NCBI RefSeq assembly: GCF_014645195.1
Contig: NZ_BMLK01000009.1
Location: 62,001-126,000, forward strand
Length of the DNA stretch: 64,000 nt
Source: Novosphingobium indicum
Lineage (GTDB): Bacteria; Pseudomonadota; Alphaproteobacteria; Sphingomonadales; Sphingomonadaceae
Direction: 5' to 3'
Shown: positions 53,788 through 61,593 of the stretch, piece after piece
Layout of the letters: every line of letters starts with the position of its first letter
Numbering within the stretch: position 1 is the stretch's first letter
The notes under the pieces: generated by a model
Database searches by the model: none
Seen by the model: only the letters and a program-made list of their open reading frames with translations
What the model was told of the DNA's origin: nothing
Made by a program: the position numbers and the translations under genes

Positions 53788-56049
53788 TCAGAAGCGATCC
53801 GCGTCCATGACCTTGGTCCACGCCGCGACGAAGTCGTCGACGAAGAGCTGGCCCGCGTCGTTCGAAGCGTAAACTTCCGAAACGGCGCGCAGTTCGGAGT
53901 TCGAACCGAAGATCAGGTCCACAGGCGTCGCCGTCCACTTGGCCGCACCGGTCGCCCGGTCCTTGCCCTCGTAGAGGCCCGCCTTCGACGACTTCGACCA
54001 AACCGTGTCCATCGACAGCAGGTTGACGAAGAAGTCATTCGACAGCGTGCCCGGACGGCTGGTGAAGACACCGTGCCTGGTGCCGTTGGCATTGGCGCCC
54101 AGCGCGCGCATGCCGCCTACCAGGACCGTCATCTCGGGCACGGTGAGGTTCAGCATGTCCGCCTTGTCGACCAGCGCCGGAGCCGGCGCATCATAGGCAT
54201 CGGCGGCGTAGAAGTTGCGGAAGCCGTCCGCCTTGGGCTCGAGGTAGGCGAAGGATGCCACGTCGGTCTGCGCCTGCGTGGCATCGACACGACCCGGCGT
54301 GAAGGGCACGTCGGCCTTGTAGCCCGCCTTCTCCGCTGCCTGCTCGATGGCGGCATTGCCGCCCAGCACGATCAGATCGGCCAGCGAGACCTTCTTGCCG
54401 CCGGCAGCGCTCTTGTTGAAGTCCTTGCGGATCGCTTCGAGCTTGCCGACCACCTTGGTCAGTTCGGCCTTGTCGTTGACCGCCCAGTCGATCTGCGGCT
54501 GCAGGCGGACACGGGCGCCATTGGCCCCGCCACGCATATCGGTGCCGCGGAACGTCGAAGCCGCAGCCCAGGCCGTGCGCACGAGTTCGGTGCTGGTCAG
54601 GCCCGACGCCAGGATCTGCGCCTTGAGCTTCGCCTCATCGCTCTGGTCGATCATGGCGTAGTCGGCCTCGGGCAGCGGGTCCTGCCACGAGTAGCTCTCG
54701 CTGGGCACGTCCTTGCCGAGGTAACGCGCCTCGGGGCCGAGATCGCGGTGGGTCAGCTTGAACCACGCACGGGCAAAGGCCTTGGCGAAGAGCGTCGGGT
54801 CCTTCTGCCAGCTTTCCAGCACGGCGCGGAACTTGGGATCCTCTTTCAGCGCGATGTCGGTGGTGAACATGATCGGCGCGTGCGTCTTGCCCGGGATATG
54901 CGCATCGGGAACAAGATTGGCCGCCGCGGGATCGGTGGGGATCCACTGCGTGGCACCGGCCGGGCTCTTGGTCTTGACCCATTCGAAGTTCAGCAGGTTG
55001 TCGATGTACTGCGTGGTGAACTGCGTGGGAGCTGCCGACCAGGCGCCTTCGAGGCCGCTGGTGATGGTATCCTCGGCATTACCTTTGCCGCAGTTGTTCT
55101 TCCAGCCGAAGCCCTGCTGCTCGAGCCCGGCCGCAGTAGGTTCAGCCTCGAGACACTTGTCGGGCTTGTGCGCGCCATGCGCCTTGCCGAAAGTGTGGCC
55201 GCCGGCGATCAGGGCAAGCGTTTCTTCATCGTCCATCGCCATGTTGCCGAAGGCTGTACGGATCGCCGCAGCCGCAGCGATCGGATCGTGGCTGCCACCC
55301 GGACCTTCCGGGTTGACGTAGATGAGGCCCATCTGCGTGGCTGCCAGCGGGCCCTTCAGCTTGCCGCCTTCCTTCATGCGCTCCGAGCCGAGCATCTTGG
55401 TCTCGGGGCCCCAGAACACCATGTCCGGCTGCCAGGCGTCGATACGGCCACCTGCGAAGCCCACGGTCTTGAAGCCCATGTCTTCCAACGCGACGTTGCC
55501 GGCCAGCACCATGAGGTCACCCCAGGAGAGCTTGCGGCCGTACTTCTGCTTGATCGGCCAGACGAGGCGGCGCGCCTTGTCGAGGCTGACGTTGTCGGGC
55601 CAGGAATTGAGCGGATCGAAGCGCTGCTCGCCGCCGTCCGAGCCGCCGCGGCCGTCACCGACGCGGTAGGTGCCCGCGCTGTGCCAGGCCATGCGGATGA
55701 AGAACGGCCCGTAGTGGCCATAGTCCGCCGGCCACCAGGGCTGCGAGGTGGTGAGGACCTTGCGGATGTCTTCCTTCACCGCGTCCAGATCGAGCGACGC
55801 GAATTCCTCCGCGTAGTCGTAATCGGCACCATAGGGATTGGACACGGCCTCGTGCTGGCGCAGCGCGGTAAGGTCGAGCCGGCTGGGCCACCAGTCCTCG
55901 TTGGTAAGGCCGCCGGGCTTGGTGGTCGTGGGCTGCGGAGCCTCGCTTACGGTTTCGGCTTCGACTTCGGCAAATGCCGGTGCAGCCATCAGCGTGGCGG
56001 TCGTCGCCATCAGCATGGACACAAGCATTTTCGGGGATTTCCTGAGCAT
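53788..56049 (-). CDS. katG: Catalase-peroxidase, exported
   Basis: The 753-residue protein has the full bifunctional KatG set: R119, W122, H123 on the distal side, proximal H285, and the Met-Tyr-Trp adduct residues M270, Y244 and W122. The spacing equals that of Mycobacterium tuberculosis KatG (W107, Y229, M255, H270). The N-terminus is a signal peptide (1 to 27, ending APAFA), so it should work in the periplasm, unlike most KatG enzymes. No oxyR is adjacent. It is followed by a cytochrome c gene. Confidence 0.95.
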   Translation of the reverse strand: MLRKSPKMLVSMLMATTATLMAAPAFAEVEAETVSEAPQPTTTKPGGLTNEDWWPSRLDLTALRQHEAVSNPYGADYDYAEEFASLDLDAVKEDIRKVLTTSQPWWPADYGHYGPFFIRMAWHSAGTYRVGDGRGGSDGGEQRFDPLNSWPDNVSLDKARRLVWPIKQKYGRKLSWGDLMVLAGNVALEDMGFKTVGFAGGRIDAWQPDMVFWGPETKMLGSERMKEGGKLKGPLAATQMGLIYVNPEGPGGSHDPIAAAAAIRTAFGNMAMDDEETLALIAGGHTFGKAHGAHKPDKCLEAEPTAAGLEQQGFGWKNNCGKGNAEDTITSGLEGAWSAAPTQFTTQYIDNLLNFEWVKTKSPAGATQWIPTDPAAANLVPDAHIPGKTHAPIMFTTDIALKEDPKFRAVLESWQKDPTLFAKAFARAWFKLTHRDLGPEARYLGKDVPSESYSWQDPLPEADYAMIDQSDEAKLKAQILASGLTSTELVRTAWAAASTFRGTDMRGGANGARVRLQPQIDWAVNDKAELTKVVGKLEAIRKDFNKSAAGGKKVSLADLIVLGGNAAIEQAAEKAGYKADVPFTPGRVDATQAQTDVASFAYLEPKADGFRNFYAADAYDAPAPALVDKADMLNLTVPEMTVLVGGMRALGANANGTRHGVFTSRPGTLSNDFFVNLLSMDTVWSKSSKAGLYEGKDRATGAAKWTATPVDLIFGSNSELRAVSEVYASNDAGQLFVDDFVAAWTKVMDADRF

Positions 56050-56246
56050 TGGACCCTCTCCTGTTGCGTGAACGGCGGATAAACGCCTGCAGAGGGGATA
56101 CTCCCGCTTTCCATCGCAGAGAAACAGGACCGGCTCGTTAGAGTAATCGCCCCACCCGATCAGAAATGGAATGTTACAGAAGTTTCATAATGTGTGTGCG
56201 TCGCATTAACCGTGCGAGCCGGCCTCTGATGAGACCAGCCCGCCGC

Positions 56247-56741
56247 TCATGCCTCACGTCCCTGGTAGCACCGCATATAGCCGTGATAGCCGATTTCGTC
56301 TTTCGCGCCCGGTGGTACGACGATCATCTCGATACCCTGGCTGCCGACGTTGCCCTCTTCCTCGAGCTGCCTCAGCGTGACGGAGAGCCCGCCATCGGCA
56401 AACCGGTTGTCGCCGTTCGCGGTAAGCGGGATCAGCTTGCCGTTGAGCTTGATCGCGCCCGATCGGCCCGGTTCATAGAGGAACGAGGGAAAAGCGACTT
56501 CGGTCAGCACGACCTCGCAGCGGCCTCGCTTGCCGCCGAGGGCGTCCACATCGGCCTTGCTCATGGTTTCGGGCTTGATGATGGCGGTGGAGACGTTCTC
56601 CAGCGCCGCGGACGCGCTTTCTATCGGGGCGGCTGCAGGCGCCGGGTCGAGCTGTGCTTCCCGGTCGTTGCCGACCGCCGTATTGCGGTTGCAGGCGGTG
56701 AGGCCGAGGGCTGCTACGCCCAGAAGCAGGATCGCCCTCAT
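56247..56741 (-). CDS. Lipoprotein of unknown function (with DUF305 gene)
   Basis: The 164-residue protein has a lipoprotein signal (MRAILLLGVAALGLTAC, lipid Cys at 17) and a C-terminal beta-rich domain without a family I recognise. The start at 56741 overlaps the stop of the DUF305 gene by 4 bases and has GGAGG before it, so the two are translationally coupled. No metal or catalytic motif is evident. It should be anchored in the membrane facing the periplasm. Confidence 0.75.
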   Translation of the reverse strand: MRAILLLGVAALGLTACNRNTAVGNDREAQLDPAPAAAPIESASAALENVSTAIIKPETMSKADVDALGGKRGRCEVVLTEVAFPSFLYEPGRSGAIKLNGKLIPLTANGDNRFADGGLSVTLRQLEEEGNVGSQGIEMIVVPPGAKDEIGYHGYMRCYQGREA

Positions 56742-57259
56742 GGCTGCACCTCCTGCGGCAGGCGCTTGGTCGAGCGGACGCCGTTCTTCTCGATATCCGC
56801 GATCAGGTACTTCATCTGCGCGATTTCCCGGCGCTGCGCGACGATGATGTCGTGCGCCAGCTTGCGCACCCGCGGATCGCGAATGTGGGCGCGCTCGCTG
56901 GTCATGATGGCGATGGAGTGATGCGGGATCATCGCGCGCATGTATTCGACGCCGGTGACCGTCGTCTGGCTGCGCACCAGCCACAAGGCGCCGGCGAACA
57001 CGACGACCGCGACACCCAGAATGATCATTTTCTTCCGGGGGTTGGTGTACATCCCCCACATGAACAGCAGCATCACCACCATCATCGCCGCGCCCATCAC
57101 GAAGGCCATCCAGAAGCGCGTCTCGCTCCAGAACACGTGATCGATGCTGTAGGTGTTGAGGTACATCAGGAAGAGCATCACTGCCGTGCTCGTCCCGATC
57201 ATCGCCATGAATTTCCAGTAAGGGCCGTCGCCCTTGCCGCTGTGCTGGCTCTCGGCCAT
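56738..57259 (-). CDS. DUF305 domain membrane protein
   Basis: The 173-residue protein has three hydrophobic helices (about 16 to 35, 48 to 66, 75 to 90) and a C-terminal DUF305 domain (about 97 to 165) with the MIPHHSIAIMTSE motif. DUF305 proteins are of the ferritin-like four-helix type and often associated with metal handling. The start at 57259 follows GGAGG. It is coupled to the lipoprotein gene. The function is not established. Confidence 0.8.
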   Translation of the reverse strand: MAESQHSGKGDGPYWKFMAMIGTSTAVMLFLMYLNTYSIDHVFWSETRFWMAFVMGAAMMVVMLLFMWGMYTNPRKKMIILGVAVVVFAGALWLVRSQTTVTGVEYMRAMIPHHSIAIMTSERAHIRDPRVRKLAHDIIVAQRREIAQMKYLIADIEKNGVRSTKRLPQEVQP

Positions 57260-57351
57260 CGCGGTCCTCCTGTCGCCGCTTTGTAACGTACTGTTGCAAC
57301 GACAGACCGGCAGGAGGGTTCCGCGGGAAGGTTTGTGCAGCCGGTTCCGGG

Positions 57352-57642
57352 CTAGACGATCCCGTCGATAAACTGCGCCATGGCCACGTCGCGCGCGCTC
57401 AGCCCGTCGGCGTCGTGGGTGGTGAGCCGCACGCGGACCTTGTTGTAGACATTGAACCATTCGGGGTGATGATCGGCCTTGTCGGCATAGAGCGCGACGC
57501 GGGCCATGAAACCGAAAGCCTCGTTGAAATCGGCGAATTCCAGTTCGATCTCGATGGCGAGGCCGTCCTCGCTCAGCGTCCAGCCGGAAAGGCCCTTCAG
57601 GGCGTCGTCACGTTCGGTCTCGGTCAGGCGGGGGATGGCCAT
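57352..57642 (-). CDS. phhB: Pterin-4a-carbinolamine dehydratase
   Basis: The 96-residue protein has the family pattern [17 protein letters not shown] (about 46 to 62), where the HH pair is catalytic, and [17 protein letters not shown]. It recycles tetrahydrobiopterin-like cofactor for phenylalanine hydroxylase; no phhA is in the window. It is divergent from ccmA by 47 bases. Length is typical. Confidence 0.93.
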   Translation of the reverse strand: MAIPRLTETERDDALKGLSGWTLSEDGLAIEIELEFADFNEAFGFMARVALYADKADHHPEWFNVYNKVRVRLTTHDADGLSARDVAMAQFIDGIV

Positions 57643-57689
57643 TTCACTCTCCTTGGCAGTGCGCGCGGTTTCCCTTATCGCACGCCGTC

Positions 57690-58268
57690 ATGCAAGGGTG
57701 CTCCATCGCCGTGTCCGATCTCGCGTGCCGTCGCGGCGACAGAATCCTGTTCAAGGGGCTGTCGATGCGTCTGGCCTCAGGCGAGGCGCTGCAGGTCACC
57801 GGCAGCAACGGTATCGGCAAGTCGAGCCTGCTGCGGATCGTCGCCGGGCTGGCCCCGGCTTTTGCCGGCACGGTGGAAACGCAGGGCAATATCGGGCTTG
57901 TCGATGAGCGCCACGCACTCGATCCGGGCCAGCCGCTGGGCAAGGCGCTGGGCTTCTGGCAGCGGATCGACGGCGCGGCCGATAACGAACTGGCGCGGCT
58001 TGGCCTGTCGGACCTGCTCGACGTGCCGGTGCGCTACCTTTCGACCGGACAGAAAAAGCGCGCCGCCCTTGCCCGGCTGATCGGGCAGAAGGCGCAGGTC
58101 TGGCTGCTCGACGAACCGCTCAACGGGCTCGATATCCATGCGGTCGAGCTGACCGAGACGCTGGTGGCCGAGCACTGCACCGCAGGCGGCATCGCGCTGA
58201 TCGCCTCGCATCAGCCGTTCCGGCTCGGGCACATGCAGGCGATGGCGCTGGCGGACTACGCGCTATGA
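57690..58268 (+). CDS. ccmA: Heme exporter ATP-binding protein CcmA
   Basis: The 192-residue ABC ATPase has Walker A GSNGIGKSS (38 to 46), signature LSTGQKKRAAL and Walker B VWLLDEPLNGLD. It forms with CcmB the ATPase needed to release heme-loaded CcmE in cytochrome c maturation. It overlaps ccmB by 4 bases. The gene for CcmC does not follow. Confidence 0.92.
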   Translation: MQGCSIAVSDLACRRGDRILFKGLSMRLASGEALQVTGSNGIGKSSLLRIVAGLAPAFAGTVETQGNIGLVDERHALDPGQPLGKALGFWQRIDGAADNELARLGLSDLLDVPVRYLSTGQKKRAALARLIGQKAQVWLLDEPLNGLDIHAVELTETLVAEHCTAGGIALIASHQPFRLGHMQAMALADYAL

Positions 58269-58924
58269 GCGGACGCATCGGCCCTCTGCTCAAACGCGAT
58301 CTCGCGCGGCTTCTGCTGGGCGGACGCGGCGGCGGCGCGATAATGCCGGTGCTGTTCTTCCTTTCGGTGGCGATGCTCTATCCCTTTGCGGTCGGGCCCG
58401 ATGCGCCGCTGCTGGCGCGCACCGGTGGCGGCGTGATCTGGGTGGCGGCGCTGCTCGCGGCGATCCTCCCGCTCGACCGGCTGGTGGAGCCCGACATCGA
58501 ACTGGGCATGTTCGACCAGTGGGCCCTGCGCGGCATTTCGGAAGAACTGGTGATTGCGGTGCGGGTGCTCGCGCACTGGCTCAGCTTCGGCCCGCCGCTG
58601 ATGCTGGCCGCCCTGCCCGCCGCCGCCCTGCTCGGGCTCGACGGCGAGACGCTGCGCATCGTCGAGATCGGCCTGCTGGCCGGCACGCCAGGCCTCGCGG
58701 CGCTGGGTGTGACGGTGGCCGCCTTGACCGCGGGCCTGCGCGGCGGCGCGGCGCTGTCGGGTCTGCTGGTGATCCCGATGGCCGTGCCGATCCTGATCTT
58801 CGGCGCGGGCAGCCTCGGCATGGGCGGTGAAAGCGGTCTTGCGCTTGCGGGCGCTGTCAGTCTTGTCCTGCTGGCCATTGCACCTTTTGCGGGCGGAGCT
58901 GCGGTTCGGGCGGCGCGCGGGTAG
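58265..58924 (+). CDS. ccmB: Heme exporter membrane protein CcmB
   Basis: The 219-residue protein has six hydrophobic segments and the CcmB pattern (LIKRDLARLLL-type start, PLDRLVEPDIELGMFDQWALRG near 70 to 91, and GAGSLGMGGESGLAL near 178 to 192). It partners with CcmA. The stop at 58924 is followed directly by a palindromic repeat region instead of ccmC. Confidence 0.9.
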   Translation: MSGRIGPLLKRDLARLLLGGRGGGAIMPVLFFLSVAMLYPFAVGPDAPLLARTGGGVIWVAALLAAILPLDRLVEPDIELGMFDQWALRGISEELVIAVRVLAHWLSFGPPLMLAALPAAALLGLDGETLRIVEIGLLAGTPGLAALGVTVAALTAGLRGGAALSGLLVIPMAVPILIFGAGSLGMGGESGLALAGAVSLVLLAIAPFAGGAAVRAARG

Positions 58925-59209
58925 GTTCACGCGGAGGCGCGGAGACGCAAAGATTTCTCCCTTTGCGGCGAAGCCGCTTTAAATTCCCACCATACCGCCA
59001 AACGCGCCGTTGGATGAGTGAAAGCGCCTGCGGCGCGACCCTGCCCCCTTTGCGCGCGGGCCCTTTTTTTCTTCTCCGCGCCTCCCCGTCTCCGCGTGAA
59101 ACCAAAAATAGATCATCGCCGCAGCGGTTGGCATGTCGCACGATCCCCCCGCATAGTGCGCGCCGATCCGGAACAGCCGGACGCGTATTCCCCGGGAGAG
59201 GCAAAGCCG
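58925..59209. repeat. Palindromic repeat region between ccmB and the sulfotransferase gene
   Basis: The stretch begins TTCACGCGGAGGCGCGGAGAC (58926 on) and near its end reads the reverse complement of TTCACGCGGAGACGGGGAGG (59081 to 59100), so the two ends are related inverted copies sharing TTCACGCGGAG exactly. A small hairpin GCGGC-GAA-GCCGC is at 58965 to 58977, and a T7 run at 59064 to 59070. The element resembles dispersed sphingomonad repeats. No gene is visible; the sulfotransferase promoter should lie in the last 100 bases. Confidence 0.6.
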
Positions 59210-60355
59210 ATGGAAGACTACAAGGACCTGATCGCCACGGCGCAGAGCCAGGTCGGCCTCACCGACTTCGGCGGCGACGGCTTCCGCGAGGGGCTGGAGC
59301 GGCTGGTCAAGGCGCTCAACACCGAGGCGAAGCTCAACGCCACCGGCGAATACGCCCTGCGCGACCGCATCCTGCTCTACCTGCGCCAGCGGCTGATGAT
59401 CGAGGACTGGTACCAGCGCCACCCGGAGATCGCGGAGGAGGAAATCCGCGAGCCGCTGTTCGGCGTCAGCCTCCCGCGCACCGGGTCGACCGCGCTGTCA
59501 TTCCTGCTCTCGAGCGATCCGGATATCCGCTATCTGCGCGCCTGGGAAAGCTCGCAGCCCTGCCCGCCACCCTCGACGGTCGAAGGCCCGGACCCGCGCC
59601 GCGGCGTTGCCGCCAGCGCCACCGAGGAAGAGCTGAAGGGCAGCAAGCGTACCCCTACCGGGATCGACGGCGCCATGGAGTGCCAGGACCTGATGGCGCT
59701 CGACTTCAAGAGCCAGATATTCCAGGCTTTCGCGCAGATTCCCAGCTATTCCGAGTGGGATCTCGAGGCCGACCACACCGAGACCTACCTCTACGAAAGG
59801 CGCGTGCTCAAGCTGCTTCAATGGGGCGCACCGGCAAAGCCCTGGCGGCTGAAGGCGCCGACGCACCTGCTCTACCTCGATGCGCTGGACACGGCATTTC
59901 CCGATGCCCGCTTCGTGATGACGCACCGCGACCCGACGGACGTGATGCTATCCGTCGCGACGGTCTATGCGGACATCATCGAAAAGTTCACCGACGATGT
60001 GGACTATCACTACATCGGCGAACTCAACGTGCGCTGCTGGTCCGAAGGCATGCGCCGCGCGATCGATTTCCGCGAGCGGGGTAACGATGCGCGCTTCTAC
60101 GACATCCACTTCCGCGCCATGCAGCGCGACCCGCTGGGCGAAGTGCGCGGCCTCTACGAATGGCTGGGGCAAGAGGTCTCCCCGGCCTTCGCCGATGCCA
60201 TGACCGCATGGTGGGAAAGCAACCAGAGCGCCGAGCGCATGACCAAGCCCGACCCGTCCAAGTTCGGGCTCGACTTCGATCAGGTTCGCGCGCAGTTCGC
60301 CGATTATCTCAAGCACATGGAAACCTGGGCCCCGTTCAGCGAAACGGTCGCCTGA
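59210..60355 (+). CDS. Sulfotransferase family protein (paralogue 2)
   Basis: The 381-residue protein has the PAPS loop SLPRTGSTAL (87 to 96), KAPTHL (215 to 220) and the 3'-phosphate motif MTHRDP (237 to 242). The N-terminal QVGLTDFGGDGFREGL (14 to 29) matches the module in the sulfotransferase at 12863. The start at 59210 follows GGGAGAGGC. A CMD-family gene follows at 35 bases and a cupin gene after that, so a small operon is likely. The acceptor is unknown. Confidence 0.85.
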   Translation: MEDYKDLIATAQSQVGLTDFGGDGFREGLERLVKALNTEAKLNATGEYALRDRILLYLRQRLMIEDWYQRHPEIAEEEIREPLFGVSLPRTGSTALSFLLSSDPDIRYLRAWESSQPCPPPSTVEGPDPRRGVAASATEEELKGSKRTPTGIDGAMECQDLMALDFKSQIFQAFAQIPSYSEWDLEADHTETYLYERRVLKLLQWGAPAKPWRLKAPTHLLYLDALDTAFPDARFVMTHRDPTDVMLSVATVYADIIEKFTDDVDYHYIGELNVRCWSEGMRRAIDFRERGNDARFYDIHFRAMQRDPLGEVRGLYEWLGQEVSPAFADAMTAWWESNQSAERMTKPDPSKFGLDFDQVRAQFADYLKHMETWAPFSETVA

Positions 60356-60390
60356 CACTCTTCAACATCCAGCACCCGGAAAACACCAAG

Positions 60391-61017
60391 ATGGCAGACC
60401 CGATTACCGGCAAGTTCGATTTCGATGCCGATGCCCGCATGGCACAGACCGTCACCAATGGCCCGCGCTATGCGCCACTGACGCTCGATGAAGTGAGCCC
60501 GGAAGGGCACGAGCAGGTGAACGCCATGCGCACCGCCTTCAACATTCCCGAGGATCGCCCCTTTCCCGATGTCAGCCTGATCACGCTTCGTCATCCCGGC
60601 ATGTTCCGCGCGCAGATGGTGCTCGGCCTCGAAATCGCCGCCAGGGGCACGATCCCGGCGCGCGAGCGAGAACTGGCGATCCTGCGCATCGCCCTGCTGG
60701 CCCGCGCCCCGTTCGAATGGTGCGAGCACGTGGATATCGGCAAGGCCTTCGGCGTCACCCCCGAAGAGATCGAGCGCGTGATCGAAGGCTCCTCCGCCGC
60801 CGACTGGAGCGAGCATGAAGCCGCCCTGCTACGCGCGGTGGAAGAGATGATCGCCGATCACTGCATGTCGGATGCGACATGGGACACGCTGGCCAGGACC
60901 TACGACGAAAAGCAGATGCTGGAACTGCCCATGCTGGTCGGTTCGTACCTGATGACGGCGCTGCAGCAGAACAGCCTGAAAATCCAGCCCAAGGGCCCCG
61001 GATTCGACTATCGCTGA
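60391..61017 (+). CDS. Carboxymuconolactone decarboxylase family protein
   Basis: The 208-residue protein has the CMD pattern HPGMFRAQMVLGLEIAARG, ERELAILRIALLARAPFEWCEHVDIGK (given by position, about 93 to 120, with Cys and His spaced as C-x-H) and helices typical of the family. It begins 35 bases after the sulfotransferase stop. It is longer than the CMD protein at 11306 and only distantly alike. The reaction is unknown. Confidence 0.82.
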   Translation: MADPITGKFDFDADARMAQTVTNGPRYAPLTLDEVSPEGHEQVNAMRTAFNIPEDRPFPDVSLITLRHPGMFRAQMVLGLEIAARGTIPARERELAILRIALLARAPFEWCEHVDIGKAFGVTPEEIERVIEGSSAADWSEHEAALLRAVEEMIADHCMSDATWDTLARTYDEKQMLELPMLVGSYLMTALQQNSLKIQPKGPGFDYR

Positions 61018-61034
61018 TGCAAATCAATTGCCGG

Positions 61035-61062
61035 TGCCCGCACCTGATCTAGAGTGCGGGCA
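61035..61062 (+). terminator. Hairpin between CMD and cupin genes
   Basis: Perfect 9-base arms TGCCCGCAC and GTGCGGGCA around a 10-base loop lie 17 bases after the CMD stop. No T-tract follows, so it may attenuate or protect the transcript ahead of the cupin gene instead of ending it. Confidence 0.4.
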
Positions 61063-61089
61063 TACCCATCATTGGAAAAGGCAAAGCGC

Positions 61090-61488
61090 ATGAAAAAGGG
61101 TTTCGTCGACGACATCGAGAAACGGACCGAAGAGAACACCGATTTCCGGCGGGTACTCTACACCGGCCAGAATCTGCAACTGGTGCTGATGTCCATCGAG
61201 CCCGGCGACGAGATCGGCGCCGAAGTCCATGACGACATCGACCAGTTCTTCCGCATCGAGGCCGGCGAAGCCGAGATCTCGATCGACGGTGTCGTGCACA
61301 AGGTGAAAGCCGACGATGGCGTGATCGTGCCCGCGGGTGCGCTGCACAACGTGGTGAGCGTCGGCAAGGAGCCGCTCAAGCTCTACACGATCTACGGCCC
61401 GCCCGAGCACCTGGACGGCACCGTCCACAAGACCTGTGCAGAAGCCGGTGCAGCACACGAACACTTCGACGGCAAGACCACCGAATAG
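61090..61488 (+). CDS. Small cupin-domain protein
   Basis: The 132-residue protein is a single cupin: the first motif EVHDDIDQFFRIEAGEAE (about 47 to 64) and the second VPAGALHNVVSVG (about 84 to 96) provide a His/Glu metal site with one His of the usual pair replaced (HDDIDQ instead of HxH). Cupins of this type serve as isomerases or sugar/aldehyde-binding proteins. The start at 61090 is set by AAAGG and conservation; an earlier GTG falls in the hairpin. It closes the sulfotransferase module. Confidence 0.85.
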   Translation: MKKGFVDDIEKRTEENTDFRRVLYTGQNLQLVLMSIEPGDEIGAEVHDDIDQFFRIEAGEAEISIDGVVHKVKADDGVIVPAGALHNVVSVGKEPLKLYTIYGPPEHLDGTVHKTCAEAGAAHEHFDGKTTE

Positions 61489-61549
61489 GCCTTCACACGG
61501 TCGAGCCAGCCCGGCCGTGCTGTTGACAACCTTGCGGACAATTCCGGGA

Positions 61550-61577
61550 CAGGCGGGGGAGAACGCTTCTCCGCCTG
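61550..61577. terminator. Imperfect hairpin between convergent genes
   Basis: CAGGC and GGAGAA on the left pair with TTCTCC and GCCTG on the right around a small loop, with a 3-base bulge. It lies between the convergent cupin and GGDEF-EAL genes where a terminator is expected, but no T-run is present. Confidence 0.3.
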
Positions 61578-61593
61578 CTCCTGTGGAAGGCGA

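Noticed and set aside
53494-56082. Open frame of over 860 codons opposite katG
   Set aside because: The minus-strand product matches KatG residue by residue. The plus-strand product has no motif and starts within the cytochrome c gene.
61054-61089. Earlier GTG start for the cupin gene
   Set aside because: It falls inside the 9-base hairpin arm, gives a non-conserved extension, and the ATG at 61090 has an AAAGG site.
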